Source of the DNA: Asterella californica
Lineage: Eukaryota; Streptophyta; Marchantiopsida; Marchantiales; Aytoniaceae
NCBI GenBank assembly: GCA_036924285.1
Contig: JAYKYS010000014.1
Location: forward strand, 11,284,001 to 11,348,000
DNA length: 64,000 nucleotides
Reading direction: 5' to 3'
Position numbers and translations under genes: made by a program. Position 1 is the first letter of the stretch. Each line of letters starts with the position of its first letter. Of this stretch, positions 1 through 12,435 are shown piece after piece. A model generated the notes under the pieces. The model was not told the origin of the DNA and ran no database searches. It was given only the letters and a program-made list of their open reading frames with translations.

Positions 1-684
1 CTAACTTATCTTCGAGGTTCTTGAATGAAGACAAAGTCCTCATTCAGTGTAAAGCTCCCTTCACGTACAGTGTATGGTAAATAAAGTTCAAAGTGATCGC
101 AGCTTTCAAGTTTCAACTGAACTCATCAGTTTTTTCCAACCGACCTTCAGTAATCACAAACATCGCGTGATAGCCTGCGTTGTCATTCGCTCAATCCAAA
201 CATGCCTAGACCGTTGCTGCTCACAGTAGTGTGCTGTCCATGCAATGATAACATGCGCGTGTTCTCTTTGTCTGTAACGCGGGCGAGTACTTGAAGCCAC
301 TTCAGAGACCTATCGCGTGTATTTCTTCGGATCCGAGCAACGTGATAAATGGACTCCGATTTCTGAATAATCCAATAAATCATTGCCGGAGAGAAATTTA
401 TATTGAGAACTTTATAAAGAAGCTGGTTGCTACGGTACCCAAGGTGAGTGGGGCCAGTAGGGCCAGTACCTTTAGCACCTTCGATGATCAACTAAATAAA
501 TCGTACAATAAATTTTATGACCAGACACGAATTTTGAGAGGTAGCTTCAGGGTCCTGAAAATCTGCAATGACAGAAGCTATCAATACAAATAACCAATCG
601 GCATGCATTAAGATTTCTCCACTGAAGTGTATTTGACGCTCAAGAGTGTACAATACATACAATTAACCTTTTAATTACTATTTT
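1..684. other. 3' flank of the ABC1K gene, no gene seen
   Basis: This stretch lies downstream of the minus-strand kinase gene and probably holds its 3' UTR. Short open frames exist on both strands (for example 183-491 minus and 291-593 plus) but they overlap each other, lack recognisable domains and show no codon pattern that I can support. Confidence 0.5.
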
Positions 685-3600
685 TTATACAAGAACAGGA
701 ACTGATAGACTTGATTCCGGTTGAGAATAGGTAACTTGCTCCGTTGGTGACTGATTCGATAACTGTAACCTTCTGTCAGACGAAGAATCGAGCAGCTTGT
801 CACTAACCGTGATCACAAGTCTATGTAAAGCAATGGCGGCTGCATAGATAAGCATGGTCATGACTGTCCACCCGACTTTTAATTTGAGGAATGGCGAGCC
901 CTGTAGCTTTCCCGCTAGAACCTTCATCAGAAACCACAACCTCCGATTCTTCAACAGCATGTCTGGAGACACATCTTCATTGCCAAAAAACATTTCCTTG
1001 AGATTCTGTCCACTTCCGCTTGGGCCCCCAGCAGTCCGGACTCCATCATCGCTTGCTGGTGAACTACTCGCTGACGAAGGCCCTTCTCGCTCTATGTTCA
1101 AAAGATTTAGACCAGACCGATAGAAAGCTTCAGAAAGCACACTTGCCAACCTCCTGCGATATCTGCTGGCAGCAGCAGAAACGAAAGTCTCTCCCAGTGA
1201 CTTCGTATCTGCTTCTAAAAGAACCCGTCTGACGCATGAACCCTTCCGAGAAAGAGCAAAGCAGAGTAGTGCGATTGAAATCTTCTTCCCGCCGTCCATC
1301 TCTTCAATAGCAGCACTGGAACTTGGTTCACTACTGTCAACTAGATCTGGGCCCCTCACACTAGACGGGTCTCCTCGCGTTGTTCTTACAATTGAAGCGA
1401 TTCTATCCCATCTGAGTTCTTTCTTGTCATTCAAAACAAGTGACTTAAGAACTAGTCTGGTGGGACGAGAGTTGTCGGTCAGAAGACGGTTAACCACGTA
1501 TGGGTACGCGGAAGCAAAAACCTTGTAATCAGGGTCCACTGACAGTGCTATTCCTTCAAGTGATGCCAGGGACCGGAGAACTAATGTGTAGTACGAAGGT
1601 AAACGGAGGCGAAATTTCAGGGCAATCTGCCAAAGTTTTCCGGTCACCTGCCCGAAATTTATATTTGTTTGTCCATCCTTGACCACGGCCTCAGGGCCGT
1701 CACCAAAAACTCTTTCTAGAGCCTGCAATAACACCAGTTACCCCTGAGAAACAAATATACCTTCTTCTGCACGACATCCAGCAAAAGTCTCCTTGAATAC
1801 AGTAGTTCAACCTTCACGAATCCCGGAAGGCAAACTAAACGTCCAGCAGTATCTCCACGCAAGCCAAACGAGAGTTACTAACTACGGTGTTCCCAACACA
1901 GTCTTAAGAGCGAGATGTTAAAAGCCAAAACTGGTGAACTGAGCCTGAATGAAAGTAAGATGAAGCAGAAAAGCTGATGAAACATACCAGCCGGAGAGCA
2001 AATCGATCTGTGGTCGGTTTTAATACATCCATATCTCCCAAATCGTTGGCGAGGCAAGCCCACTCCCCATTAACAAGGTGTGCAATAGCAGCAAGCATGG
2101 CTGCCTGGTGTCTTTTCTCCATGCGGCAGATGAGTCCAAAATCCAAATAGGTCAATTTCCCGTCTTCCGTATACAAAAAGTTTCCAGGATGTGGATCTGC
2201 ATGCATCACGCCTGTTTCCAACAGCTGAACGAGGGAAGACTCCACACCATTTTTCACCTGAAAAAAGAGTGAGAATATACAATCAAATAAAAAACCGTGT
2301 GAATGCAACTCTGAAAATTTTCATAACAAAGCTAATTGCTACTCACTGGTTCTATAGTATTAGAATCGTTTATAACATTCGTAGAAAGTTGGTCACAATG
2401 GCGTCAGCAGTCTCTCTCTTCTCTAGGATAATGCCTTGTATGTATGTATGCCTAAAATGGAGGAGCCCTGGGAGAAATCCGATGATCAACCCGAAGAATA
2501 TCTTGAATTAGAATGCAATAATAGAGTTATTATCGCTCTCGACCTTCTTAGTTGTTATTCAAATGTCTCGGTCTGTTAGGATGCCTGAGCTACATACATT
2601 ACTCCACTTGCACTTGGCACCTATCGTGATAACATATTCATCAGGTCCAAAATGGATAGTTGATAAAGATAATCAACTAAAAGTTGGACACACACTATGG
2701 AGGGGCAGATGCTTACCAGATTCTCGAGATAAACCTTTGCCTTTTGCTGCCCAATTGCTGTAACAACCTCTCCATTCAGAGGTTCTCCCTGAGCTATCAG
2801 CTGCAAGTCTGAAGGGCGGAACCCATCAATCCACTCCATGGTCAGAACCCTCTGCGTCGTAAGGTGGGAGAGGGTTTTCGGCACTCTCACATAAGGCAGT
2901 CCGGCATGAGCTATTTCAAAAATCCTGGCGTTGGCTGCTTCCAAGTTGTAATCGAGTTCACCAAAAAGACCCCGGCCAAGCTCGTCTGCCAGGACGGATA
3001 TATCTGAATTCATCCCTGCAACCTTTCGTACGAGTCCCAGCTGCATGACAGCGAAAGATATACCGCAGAAACAGATACGTCACACTTTACAACAGTGCAA
3101 ACCACTACACAGTTTCCCCGTGCTATAAACGACAACAGAAAACCGGTAACTCTCAGCTTTGAGAGAAAAGCGGGGGACAATAAGGTGCTGTGCACACTGT
3201 TTTAAGGGCGGTACTAATCAAGGAGTCGCCGTAAATGTAACTACTAATCAACCTTAGTTTTCGACTTACCGCCAGTCGGAGGATATATATATCTCGTGCT
3301 ACCGTGAACAATAAGTCTGGACGCTGTACTTTCACAGCCACTTCCTGGCCATCAACTGTTCGTCCTCTGTAAACCTGTGAGACAAAACTAATAAGGAACA
3401 CCCTGACGGCTTTCTACTCGAGAACAATGACGAAAAATCCAGCCCAGAGGAGAAAGACTACGTTCTCCTAACATACATGCGCTGACAGAATAGAAGAATT
3501 TAGTTACCGGCTATCATACATCTCATAAAAAATAGAGTGAATGCTAAAACGCGCACCAAACGGGCTTCATCTTTTACCTGACCAAATGACGCAGCAGCCA

Positions 3601-6280
3601 CTGGTTCTTCGGAAAGATAGGAGAAAACCTCAGCAAGAGGTAACCCCAATTCTTGCTGTATGACAGCTCGCGCTTCCGCTGTGGGATACGGAGCTAGACG
3701 ATCTTGCAACTCGGATAGTACCTGGATCAAAACTAGCTCCCATCAACCTCCATCCTTCAACTCGTTCTGCAGACTTAAAGCCGAGTTAAAAGCGAGTCGG
3801 TTTGATTGTTGAAGCTACGCACCTTGGCGGTATCAGTGCCAATTAAGTCCGGTCGGGATGAAAGGGACTGGGCCACTGCAAATACAAAGCGTGCAGTTTA
3901 TGGAAAGTCAGAAAACAGCAGCACTACAGGACTTGTGAAAGTACCGTTCAACATGTCATTTTTTCTTTCAACGTGCCGAACTCTCGTGCTAGATTATTTT
4001 TCTCAGCGTGACGGTGAGTGCTGGCAACGCGCAGATACACTCGTTCAAATTGGTGTTCCCTATTATCACAGAATCACCTTTCGCACCTTTGATAAAAGTC
4101 GGCCCGAGGCCCACAAGCATTTCCTTAAATGCTGCAGCGCTCTTGAGAGTGTACCGAAGATGCTCTTCTTCGGCTTCCAAACCAGACTTGTCCTTAGATA
4201 CCTTTTGGCCGTCAATAAGAACCTGAAAAGCAACGGAGCTGAATGCTGCAGCCACCTGCAACAGTACGCAACAATTAAGTCTGCAACTTGAGATGAGTCT
4301 GATCGAACCTTCAGAATTTCGTCAACTTAGAGACAATACACTTTCTTACCGCAGAAATCGCATCGCTGGAGTCATCTCCAGACATTTCAGGATAACGACT
4401 CGGTGACCCTAGATATTTACCTCTAAGAAGCGGAAAACAAGCAGATGAGGCCTTTTGTTGAAGTACTTTGCAACATAATCAGGGTTGTAAGAAAGCTGTA
4501 ATGGCACACGCCAGGCTCCAATCAGTTCCTTGAAGTACTCCCTGTAAGAGCTCAAGGTTCGCAAATCCGCAGCAAGTAGCGGCCTCCCAGAAAGTTCTGC
4601 TTCAGCAAATTCATTAATTCCGTTAGCTCTCTGCCTCCGAAGAGGTTAGGTACAGCTACTTCAACTTCACGCATCGTTGCCCGTGCTTCGTCACATTTTC
4701 CAGTGTAACATGTACCGTCTCTCCTATAACGGAGAGACAGGACGAAGTTATCATTTGTGGCTTTACTAGGAACCCAAATGCTAACCTTATTAGTAAAGAC
4801 ACATCCCATGGAAGACGAATCTTCACTGTCTGGGATACACAAGTCCTCCGGATCTTTCCCATAAATCCACACTCAAAACAGGCCTTACACCTTCTTCAGT
4901 TGTCACAACTCCTCAACACTTCGACCCACACTTACGTAGAATATGTTAAAACATGCGTTCTCATCTCAAGTTGAAAACTTACCTCGATACTGAGGTGTTG
5001 GCCACTCAGGAGGAGGGCCAGGAACAGAAGACGGGTCCTCCAAGATCCTCAATGCAACTATCTCTGTTACCTCCTTCCGAAAGTCCGGCAAAGCCACCTC
5101 CTTCACCCTGCTGATAGCTTCCTGTATTGTTCCGAGATCTCTGGCTATGATCCTATCAACTCCTGTTCTCTTCCTGAAATTCCTAGCCCACTCTGTAACT
5201 ACTTCTCCATCCTTCGCTAATATTTTCTTAATGCCGGAAAAAGCATTGTTCATTGTCACACCTGCGCTCCGTTTCTTCTGAGGTTTAGACACAAACCCTG
5301 CTTGAACGCCAGGAGACATCGTCTTCGAGCGCGGACTGCTGGAGTCTCCTAGCACTGTTTCCTGTCCCAAAGAACCGCCATCGTCCACAGTAACACTACT
5401 CTCCCGCGCCTCTGTGTCCACATATAGAAACTCCCTATCCACTAAAGTGGTGCAGAATGACTCAGTAGAGTTTCCTCCAGATGAATACGTTTCAACAATA
5501 CTATTCGCCTCATCTACGTGGTGTTCACGTAATAATACAGCATCGTTCTCCTGCTGCAAGTTTTGGGGACCATCCGCATTGCCACCGCTACTCACAATTC
5601 TTTCTTTCCCACTCATAAAAGCTTCCGTCCGCGAAGGAGTCGTCGGGACTTCGGATTTCTCTTGTTGTACAATCAGAGTAGCATCTGACATGGTCCACGA
5701 ATCTGTATTAAACAAAGTGATATTTGCTATTTCAAAGCTCCACGACAGGGGAAACGACAGCTAAATTTGTGCAATTGGGATTACCTCGAAAAGTATCGGA
5801 CGCAACCAATTCTAGAGCTTCCTCAAGCTCGGTCGATCTCTTGAATGTTTCAGCTCGCTCCTCTCTAGGACTCAGTACCATTTCTTCACCCACAACTGTC
5901 AGCACGACCTTCTTTTTTTCCAGTGCATCCACAGAGCTACCAGCGTTACAAGAAACTGTTAATCTACCAGTCAATCGCCGTTCACACCCTGTCCGCTCGT
6001 ACGGATGTATCACCGACACCTTCCGAGAAAAGGGGGCCTTGGACGAAAGAACTGATACTGTGCTCGCAGGCTTCGACATCCCCGCATGATCATCGAAAGC
6101 TCGGTATTCTAATTTCTTATGTGGTACCAATCCAGCTCTCCGTACAATTTGGGCGTCTGAGAATCCAGAAGGGAAATTGGAACGAAATGTCAGACAAGCA
6201 TTCACAGACCTCGGCTCCGGGGCCTGCACCTTGGGTGCAAGCACAGAGGCCAAGCCGTTGCTACCATACGCGCTGGCCAT
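685..6280 (-). CDS. Chloroplast ABC1K/UbiB-family atypical kinase, ten exons
   Basis: Atypical ABC1 (ADCK/UbiB) kinase; plant plastid members act at thylakoids and plastoglobules and affect prenyl-lipid metabolism. I infer ten exons with phase-consistent GT-AG junctions: 6280-5785, 5702-4983, 4596-4421, 4255-4087, 3875-3823, 3721-3578, 3374-3270, 3040-2717, 2257-1988, 1722-685, giving 1164 residues. Residues 1-405 are a serine-rich, low-complexity N-terminal half whose start suits a plastid transit peptide. Then follow the KxGQ-like helix (here KVAQ, about 520-523), the alanine-rich loop (VAAAS, about 578), Lys601 in VAVKVQRP, HADPHPGN (His748 to Asn755) and DFG (Asp768). One hydrophobic segment (about 1102-1125) suggests membrane anchoring. 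The start is the first ATG of the exon 1 frame. Sequence resembles the plant ABC1K group with conserved LVLRSLASLEG and AYPYVV blocks. Long N- and C-terminal extensions and the Gly-to-Ala change in KxGQ are unusual. Family is sure; exact orthologue is not. Confidence 0.9.
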
Positions 6281-7679
6281 ACCTCCCGTTCCTTTCCACC
6301 ACGCGAGCTTCTAAACTAAGCCCTCACACATGCATTTTCAAGTCCTCCCTGCATATCCAGCGTCTCTTGATTCCGCCTGAACTCTTGTCTCTCAAAGAAT
6401 CAGTATGTCAAAGCCATCACGCACATCTCACGGGGCATGTCCAGTACAAATCCATCTCTCCTTCCAGAGAGATCGGTTGATGATTGATCTGCTCAAAGAG
6501 GCTCTGGTTTCTACTTGCCTGACTCGAGACTCCTACCGAGGTAAGTTTTTTCACTCCCCAGGATGAAAACTTTTGCCTGTTTCGCTTGTGTACAAATAGC
6601 TCTGGTCCACATGAATGCTCGTGAGATGTGCCTTTTTGGCTGCACTTGGTTCTGCCTGCGGGCCCGATTTCCCCTCTAATCTACTCTCTACTCTGGGGCC
6701 GCAGTTTTAGTGGTCGAGATCGAAGGCAGCTTCGTCTATTGCTCTACTTGCTATATGATTTGGCGCCTCCTCCACTTGGGGCACTCCTATGGCTCCTTTT
6801 TGCGATTCCGGGACATGTACGAACTGGTAGATTCGAGATATCTTGTCCGACTCCTGTGTGTAGATTCCTTGCTTATTCACTCCTGTGATGTACACTTCGT
6901 TGCATATTATTCACCTCTTCCATATGTTTAATTTAATACCTAACCCTTCCGTCAGGAAGGTTTAGGTATTAAATTAACCTCAGTGTATCTTGATGCATTA
7001 ATGAATATAGAAACCCAGACTTGTAACTTCTGAAGCGATATTCAGGTCAAGACTTATGGGTTATTTCTTATTCTCCCTGTGTTTCTCAGTATTTTTATAA
7101 ATAGTAATTAAACTAAATAAATAAAAATAAAAATTTTATATATAATTTTATACTTCATAAAATTATTCAAATACCAAGCACCTGCGCTGATATGTCTACT
7201 CCTATGACTTTAATTTCCTGTTTGTCATGCCAGTTCTCAGACGTGTTGAGAAAAAAGTATTTTTACACGTTTGTCTTTTTTCTCCACTTCTTCATATGTA
7301 CACTTTGGACGCTTATTCACCGACCCTAGCTGGGAATTTCAGCCGGCGATTATTATTTTCTGACCTCCGATTATTATTTGCCATCTGCTATGAGCCGGGT
7401 TCCTTTCGCTTATTATTTGCTGACTATAACACGCTTCTAGATCAAAGATGTACGATGGCCTCGGGGCTTTATTGATGTGCAAAACATATTTACATTCTTG
7501 CGATAGTACGTCTGGTACTAGCTGTGCTATCATTCATAGCTTTCTGCTATACTATTTTTTTCACGGAGGTTCCTTCTCAGCTACTCCAAACATAATTACA
7601 GCTTTCTGCTGTTCTACTTCTGTCACATAGGTCTCTTCTCAGGTACCTGCTACACTACTTGTCTCACACAGGTCCCTTC
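6281..7679. other. Intergenic region upstream of the kinase
   Basis: Holds the presumed promoter and 5' UTR of the minus-strand kinase gene, a 46-bp hairpin (6930-6975) and an AT-rich patch at about 7090-7160. Open frames on both strands are short and mutually overlapping. I see no further gene. Confidence 0.5.
6930..6975. repeat. Hairpin repeat, copy 1 of a dispersed family
   Basis: Two 21-base arms with one mismatch around a GTCA loop. The arms carry AATACCTAAC.CTTCC on the left and GGAAGG.TTAGGTATT on the right. Related hairpins lie at 45285-45340 and about 60380-60460, so this looks like a small dispersed foldback or the end of a larger element. Confidence 0.7.
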
Positions 7680-9230
7680 TCATGTTCCGATAGTGCGTGT
7701 GCAAGATGGAAGATCCCTCTCGTGTCCGGTGTCCCTCGTCATGACGTCCGTCAGTGGAATGAACTGTGGGAATGCCTCCACAGTAAAGAAAGCGTCTCTG
7801 CTGCAAGTTGGACTCTCGTCCTCCGTTCTTTCTTCTTCGTTCAGCAGAATCGGTATCTCCTTAGGCAGTAGATTGATCTCCTCAAGACTGACCGGTTCCG
7901 CGAGATAGTATCTATGGGAGCAGTGAGAACAGCAACTGCTTTCTCTGTAAAAAAATATATAATTTATGTCCTCTGGACTCACATCCTCATGCCTTATGAA
8001 AGAATTCCATAAGGCATCGAAGCGCTCTTTGTGGATCCTTGGTTGTGTCAACCAGCGAGGAGATGCACTGTACTTCTCAGAGGCTAGCATCGAACGTAAA
8101 CAGCGTGCAAAAGTGTTTGATAGTGGATATGGACTCTTATACATGTTGTACTGAAGAGCTCGAGATAGAATATTGAGATATGTCAACTCAACTCAGTTTT
8201 TCGTGTCGGCAGCTCCCATCAACATGAATAGTTACTTCTCATCATCGATCGTGCTTTTTGTCACGTTTTTTGTAACAGCATGGTGGTGTTGCTGGTTCTC
8301 ATTCTTAGGCAGTACCCAAGCATGCCCACAAAGATGTGGATACCTTTGTTTGTCAGTTGTTTGATGTAGACTTCTACACCAACTGGCCTCTTTTTATCCA
8401 TCCCAGCATATGAGAAATTCGCTTCTTGACTTCCACGAATGATTTGCCATGTATGGATATCACTACTTGGAAGTGGAGATGGAGAAGGGACCCCTTTCTC
8501 TCGATCGAAAAGATTTCAGACAAGCATTGATTCTTCAGGAACTCAGCAACCAGAGGAAAGTAACTCATGTCAAGGTCTGCTCTAGTTGTACAAATCGTCA
8601 CCGACAGCTCTAGGCTGGGACGTCTAGCCCTCACTTGACGTCTGAGCGACATGAGTCGTACAGGTGGAAGAGAAGTGAAGACAGACAACTATGCTTTCTA
8701 AAAGATCGACCTGAGTGCAGATGCAATGATGACAACGGCAGCGGTAAAGACCCTGCACAGTTGACCTTAGAGAATCGTCAGCGCGCGTAAAATGTGCAGG
8801 ATAAGAGAACATGCGGTATCGTTTGTCTTGTAGATACAAGTAAAAGTTATCGACAAAATATGAGAAGAAACATATGGACCAGCCAACGTTTGTGGTGGGA
8901 TACTGTGGAATCTACATGGATAACAAGTTATGTCTATTTTCATATAATCAAATTTTATCAAGAACTCAGGTGGATGTTGAGAAAACTTTATCTGTAAGTA
9001 TACGTAATCTCGTGTTAGTTCCAAGAAACGATCATCGAATGAAATCATAGATCTGTCATTCGACAGAGGGGAAAGGAGAAACGAGATGTAGCACCAGTCA
9101 CATCCAAGAATTCGAAGTATGAAGTACAGTGGATAGGCAAACTACATGAGATAGTACTTATCGCGTCGGTTGCATCGTCTATTTCATCAACCGTCTCGGA
9201 GCTATGCTCCGACTGGCTCGTTTCTGACAT
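7680..9230 (-). pseudogene. Degenerate Rep-like HUH endonuclease gene (Replitron-like)
   Basis: On the minus strand, separate frames line up in order with a Rep-type HUH protein. The block at about 8580-8400 reads SVTI, YFPLVAEFL, then SIERKGSLLHLHFQVVI, where HLH is the HUH metal-binding motif. The next block, about 8375-8270, reads NKGIHIFVGMLGYCLR, which places a candidate catalytic tyrosine after the HUH motif as in Rep enzymes. A third block (8186-7970) has NILSRALQYNMYKSP and SASPRWL, followed by ALWNSF. From memory, this order matches Rep-like proteins in plant and oomycete genomes; HUH transposons called Replitrons are known from green algae and other eukaryotes. Frames change several times and stop codons interrupt the run from 8380 to 8190, so the copy is dead unless introns explain the breaks. 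An acidic serine-rich start (9230, MSETSQSEHSS) may be its N terminus. No element ends were found. Confidence 0.6.
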
Positions 9231-9689
9231 AGAAAAAGCTCAAAACATAAAGGAGAGTGTACTTGCGATGGCGATGCCTTCTTGAGATCACTGAACCACT
9301 GCACCTGCCACCGCCCCAGAGAGCAACATGCAGCGATACATGCTCTAACCACTACGTGAACGGCAGCAGACGGAACCTCGACGACAGCAACACTATACCG
9401 GAGCAAGACGACATCATTTCCGACTTCTCCTATCATCGCACCTTGTCCACGACACACACAACATCAGTGCGAAGATGAAATCAAATGTAAGTACGAAAAA
9501 GAAATCAAATGTAACTAAGAAATCAGACCTCCCTGCTGCACGACGACATCCTCGCAAATGACGTTTGAACTTGTGAATGGCCGCCCATGAATAATGAGCA
9601 ACACAACAATTTCGATGGAAGAGCATGGGCGGGATCGGCAACAAGACCGCGCGCAGCAAGCAGGCCGAGAAAGAAACAATGAGTCCCGA

Positions 9690-10150
9690 GGACAGCTCAT
9701 GGAAGGGCGAGCAACTACGCGACCGGCGAGAAAATCGACGAGAGCACCCGCTGTTTGGAAAATCATCGAGACCATGCCGCAGCAAACGACGCCCAAACAA
9801 CATTCGTTCAAATAAACAGCGAAAGTATGACGTGGTCCAACCAACTGGACGGCCGAGGAGAACGAGGTAAAATCGTCGAGGACACCTTGCTGTTTGGAAA
9901 ATCGTCGAGGTCACGCTGCAAAAAACACCGCCCAAATAACATTCGTCCAAACAACAATCCTCGTCAATGAACGGCAGCGACCAGAGTAAACAATGAAATT
10001 ACTACGCGACGACAACGCAAGCAAAGCAAACTGAGGAGCGGCAGGGCGAATGGCAACGCACCCAAACAACTACGCAGCGGACGAGAACGAGACAACATCG
10101 TTGATGACATCCTGCACCAGACAGCGCCGAAACAACAATCCTTGCAAAAA
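9690..10150. repeat. Diverged tandem repeat, roughly 130-150 bp unit
   Basis: Three recognisable copies share the order CTGTTTGGAAAATC, a CGTCGAG-type block, then CCAAACAACA or CCGAAACAACAATCC (about 9740-9815, 9885-9960 and 10100-10145). Copies are strongly diverged. Both strands read open in places only because the repeat is C+A rich. No coding function is visible between 9231 and 10337. Confidence 0.5.
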
Positions 10151-10337
10151 AAGGGCAATGACTAAAGAGACAAGCGACAGCATGGCCTCCCGCGCGATGA
10201 CTAACTCTCTTTGCCAGCTTGCCCTATCGCAAAATTCAAAAACCCCGCCTTCCCCGCTCGTCCGTTTCCCTTCCCCTGCTAGATGTACGATTTCGATGCT
10301 TATTGTCCAAAAATTCCTTGTCAATTAGGTGAATAAT

Positions 10338-10700
10338 AGGGGTGTCAAAGTTGGGAGCAAAATATTCTTCAACGACGAAGAGGAAAAGAGCCGTAATATC
10401 ATAGTATTAATTTCGTATGGAAATGTACTTCAGCTTGAATCTCATTTGCGACTCGACATCATAACTTTTTAACTAATTTATTTCAGTTATGAGACTCGGG
10501 ATAATTACTCAGCGTAATAAATATTCCACTACAGAAAACATTGAGCAAAATGAATGAATAGTCATTAAGAAAATGTTCATTTTTTCTGAGAATACCTCCG
10601 GAAGTGCCTGCAAGAAACATCGGCTAAGGTTTGGCCGAAGTCGTAACTCTCTCCCGCGGGTGTAAAATCTTTCCGAAATGTTTCTAACTTTAACACACCT
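10338..10700. mobile_element. MITE with GGGGTGTCAAAGTT-type terminal inverted repeats
   Basis: Left end AGGGGTGTCAAAGTT, right end AACTTTAACACACCT, an imperfect inverted pair about 363 bp apart with no coding frame. It is flanked by AATA/TATTA-type sequence. The interior from about 10430 is clearly similar to 61110-61370, including a shared CTCGACATCATAA block and GCCGAAGTCGTAACTCT or GCTGAAGTCGTAACTCT, so this is one copy of a family. Confidence 0.7.
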
Positions 10701-10713
10701 ATTATGAATAATA

Positions 10714-11624
10714 GAGGTGTCAAACTTTAGCGCTCGTGTTGATTTTTTCTTTATTCGTGGATGACAGTTCCGGGCACGGACCATATGAGCTATTGGTACC
10801 TTCGGAGATACCCGCAGATAGTCCGTGGATATTTTTGTGATATTCATGAAAAAATCAGTCATAAGATACATTCAACTGGCAACGTCACATCGATCATGAT
10901 GTTTATGATAATGATAATAATGGTGTTGATAGTGACATGTATTTTTACGTATATGGGCTTTGTACATAAGTCTTTTTGTTTTTACAGGTCTAACCAACTC
11001 GTTTTGACTTAATTTACAAATGAAATGTACGTGTAATTTTCTCCTTTTACAAGTTGAAACAACTCGTTTCGACCTAGGAGTTGGATGTTGTTCCCATTTG
11101 GCGTGAAAAATAGTTTTAAGAGTACTTTGACTCTGTGTAACTTCTTGCAGATAGCTCTGTTTGTGACATTTTTGGTCTTGTTGGAAACATCACGAGAAGT
11201 ACTTTCCAAGAGAACTTAAATCATAGGATTTGGAACTATACCCACGATGTTGCAGGCATTCAAAATCTACTAGTTTTCTAGATTTTAAAAATAAATTTTT
11301 ATTTTGACCTTGATTTAAGTCGAAACCTAAATGTGTCGACTTGGAAATCCTACACGAGTAAATTTCAAGAAATGTACTCTCGTACATTTCTTGAACTCTC
11401 CTACGTACACAAACAAGAGAAATAAGAAGATGCATGGACTGTTCACATCTTTCTCAAGTTTGAATTCATACGGGTAACTTAAAACCCCTTTCTTTATTTC
11501 ACAGACATGAGTTTTGGACTGTGAACAAAGTTATCTTTCTATTCGCATTATAGATTGGAGTCAAAGAGTTATAGATATTATTCCTTCATTAATAAAGAAT
11601 CTTTTTTCTTAACTTTGACACCTC
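10714..11624. mobile_element. Non-autonomous DNA element with GAGGTGTCAAA ends
   Basis: The ends GAGGTGTCAAA and TTTGACACCTC are perfect inverted repeats of 11 bp, 0.9 kb apart. The trinucleotide ATA precedes and follows the element, a plausible 3-bp target duplication. It abuts the MITE at 10338-10700. There is no convincing gene inside. The interior contains a perfect 14-bp hairpin at 11364-11395. Confidence 0.65.
11364..11395. repeat. Perfect 14-bp hairpin
   Basis: Arms TTCAAGAAATGTAC and its exact reverse complement are separated by TCTC. It lies inside the 10714-11624 element and has no adjacent gene. Confidence 0.8.
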
Positions 11625-11901
11625 ATATTATCTTTTCTCACGGCCTTGTACACCAAACTACATCTTTTGTTATTGAAAACACGTAACGTTATTCCAAGTT
11701 CTATAAAAGTTCAAATTTTTCTATAAATATAAATAGTTCAAGAATTGCTTTCAGATCTGGAAATAAACCTTAAGTCAATTAAGATCTAGTCGCACCAAGC
11801 CTTTTGGCTTAAAAGCTCATCAAAAACATGTTAGCCCGAAGCTAGAGGGCCCATCTTGAAGAAGCTCAACTTCTCGGTTGTGGTGCCTACCATTTACAGG
11901 A

Positions 11902-12435
11902 TGTAATAATTTTTGAAATTTTTGAAGATAATAACATGTCTATGTAATTGAGATAACCTTGTTGCTTAATATTAGATCTTGCTTAGAAGAAAGATGGTCT
12001 TAAGAACTTTTTGTAAGAGAAATCGACTTCTTCCGAATACGGAAGAATGGCATCTTCCGAGAAGACGTCTTTCCGACCAGGTCTTTGGAAGACGAAAGAC
12101 GGAAGACGGAAGACAGACATCTTTCGGAAGATGGTGACTGGACCTTTGAGACACCAACCACGTGTCACATCATCGCGGGAGAGTAGGTACTACCTAGTAG
12201 TGGGTGAATCGGGGTTACCAAGACATTACTCTAAAACACGAGGAAGAAACGGACGAGGCACATTAGCGTAATCTATCGCATGCTTCTCACAGTGAAGGAC
12301 GTCTGCGTTTTGAGAAGCCGGTTGTCATCGAGGTGTCGAATTGGATCTGGAAGCAAGGAGATTGTAATTGAGAACTTAGAGAACCGAATTGAGGCTAGAG
12401 AGAGAGAGAGAACGATTTTGTGAGAGCTGGAAGCA
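11902..12435 (+). repeat. LTR 1 of Ty3/gypsy element A
   Basis: Begins TGTAATAATTTTTG and ends GCTGGAAGCA. It is a close direct copy of 13398-13929. It contains a strong run of GAAGAC/GTCTTC motifs near 12000-12140 and a GA microsatellite near 12395. The ten bases before both LTR copies are the same (ATTTACAGGA), which suggests both follow the same 3' internal end of an element. Confidence 0.8.

Noticed and set aside
183..593. Overlapping open frames on both strands
   Set aside because: They overlap antisense, lack domains, and lie where the 3' UTR of the kinase gene is expected.
9414..9970. Long frames on both strands between 9.4 and 10.3 kb
   Set aside because: They follow the period of the diverged tandem repeat and are biased in composition; no start context or domain.
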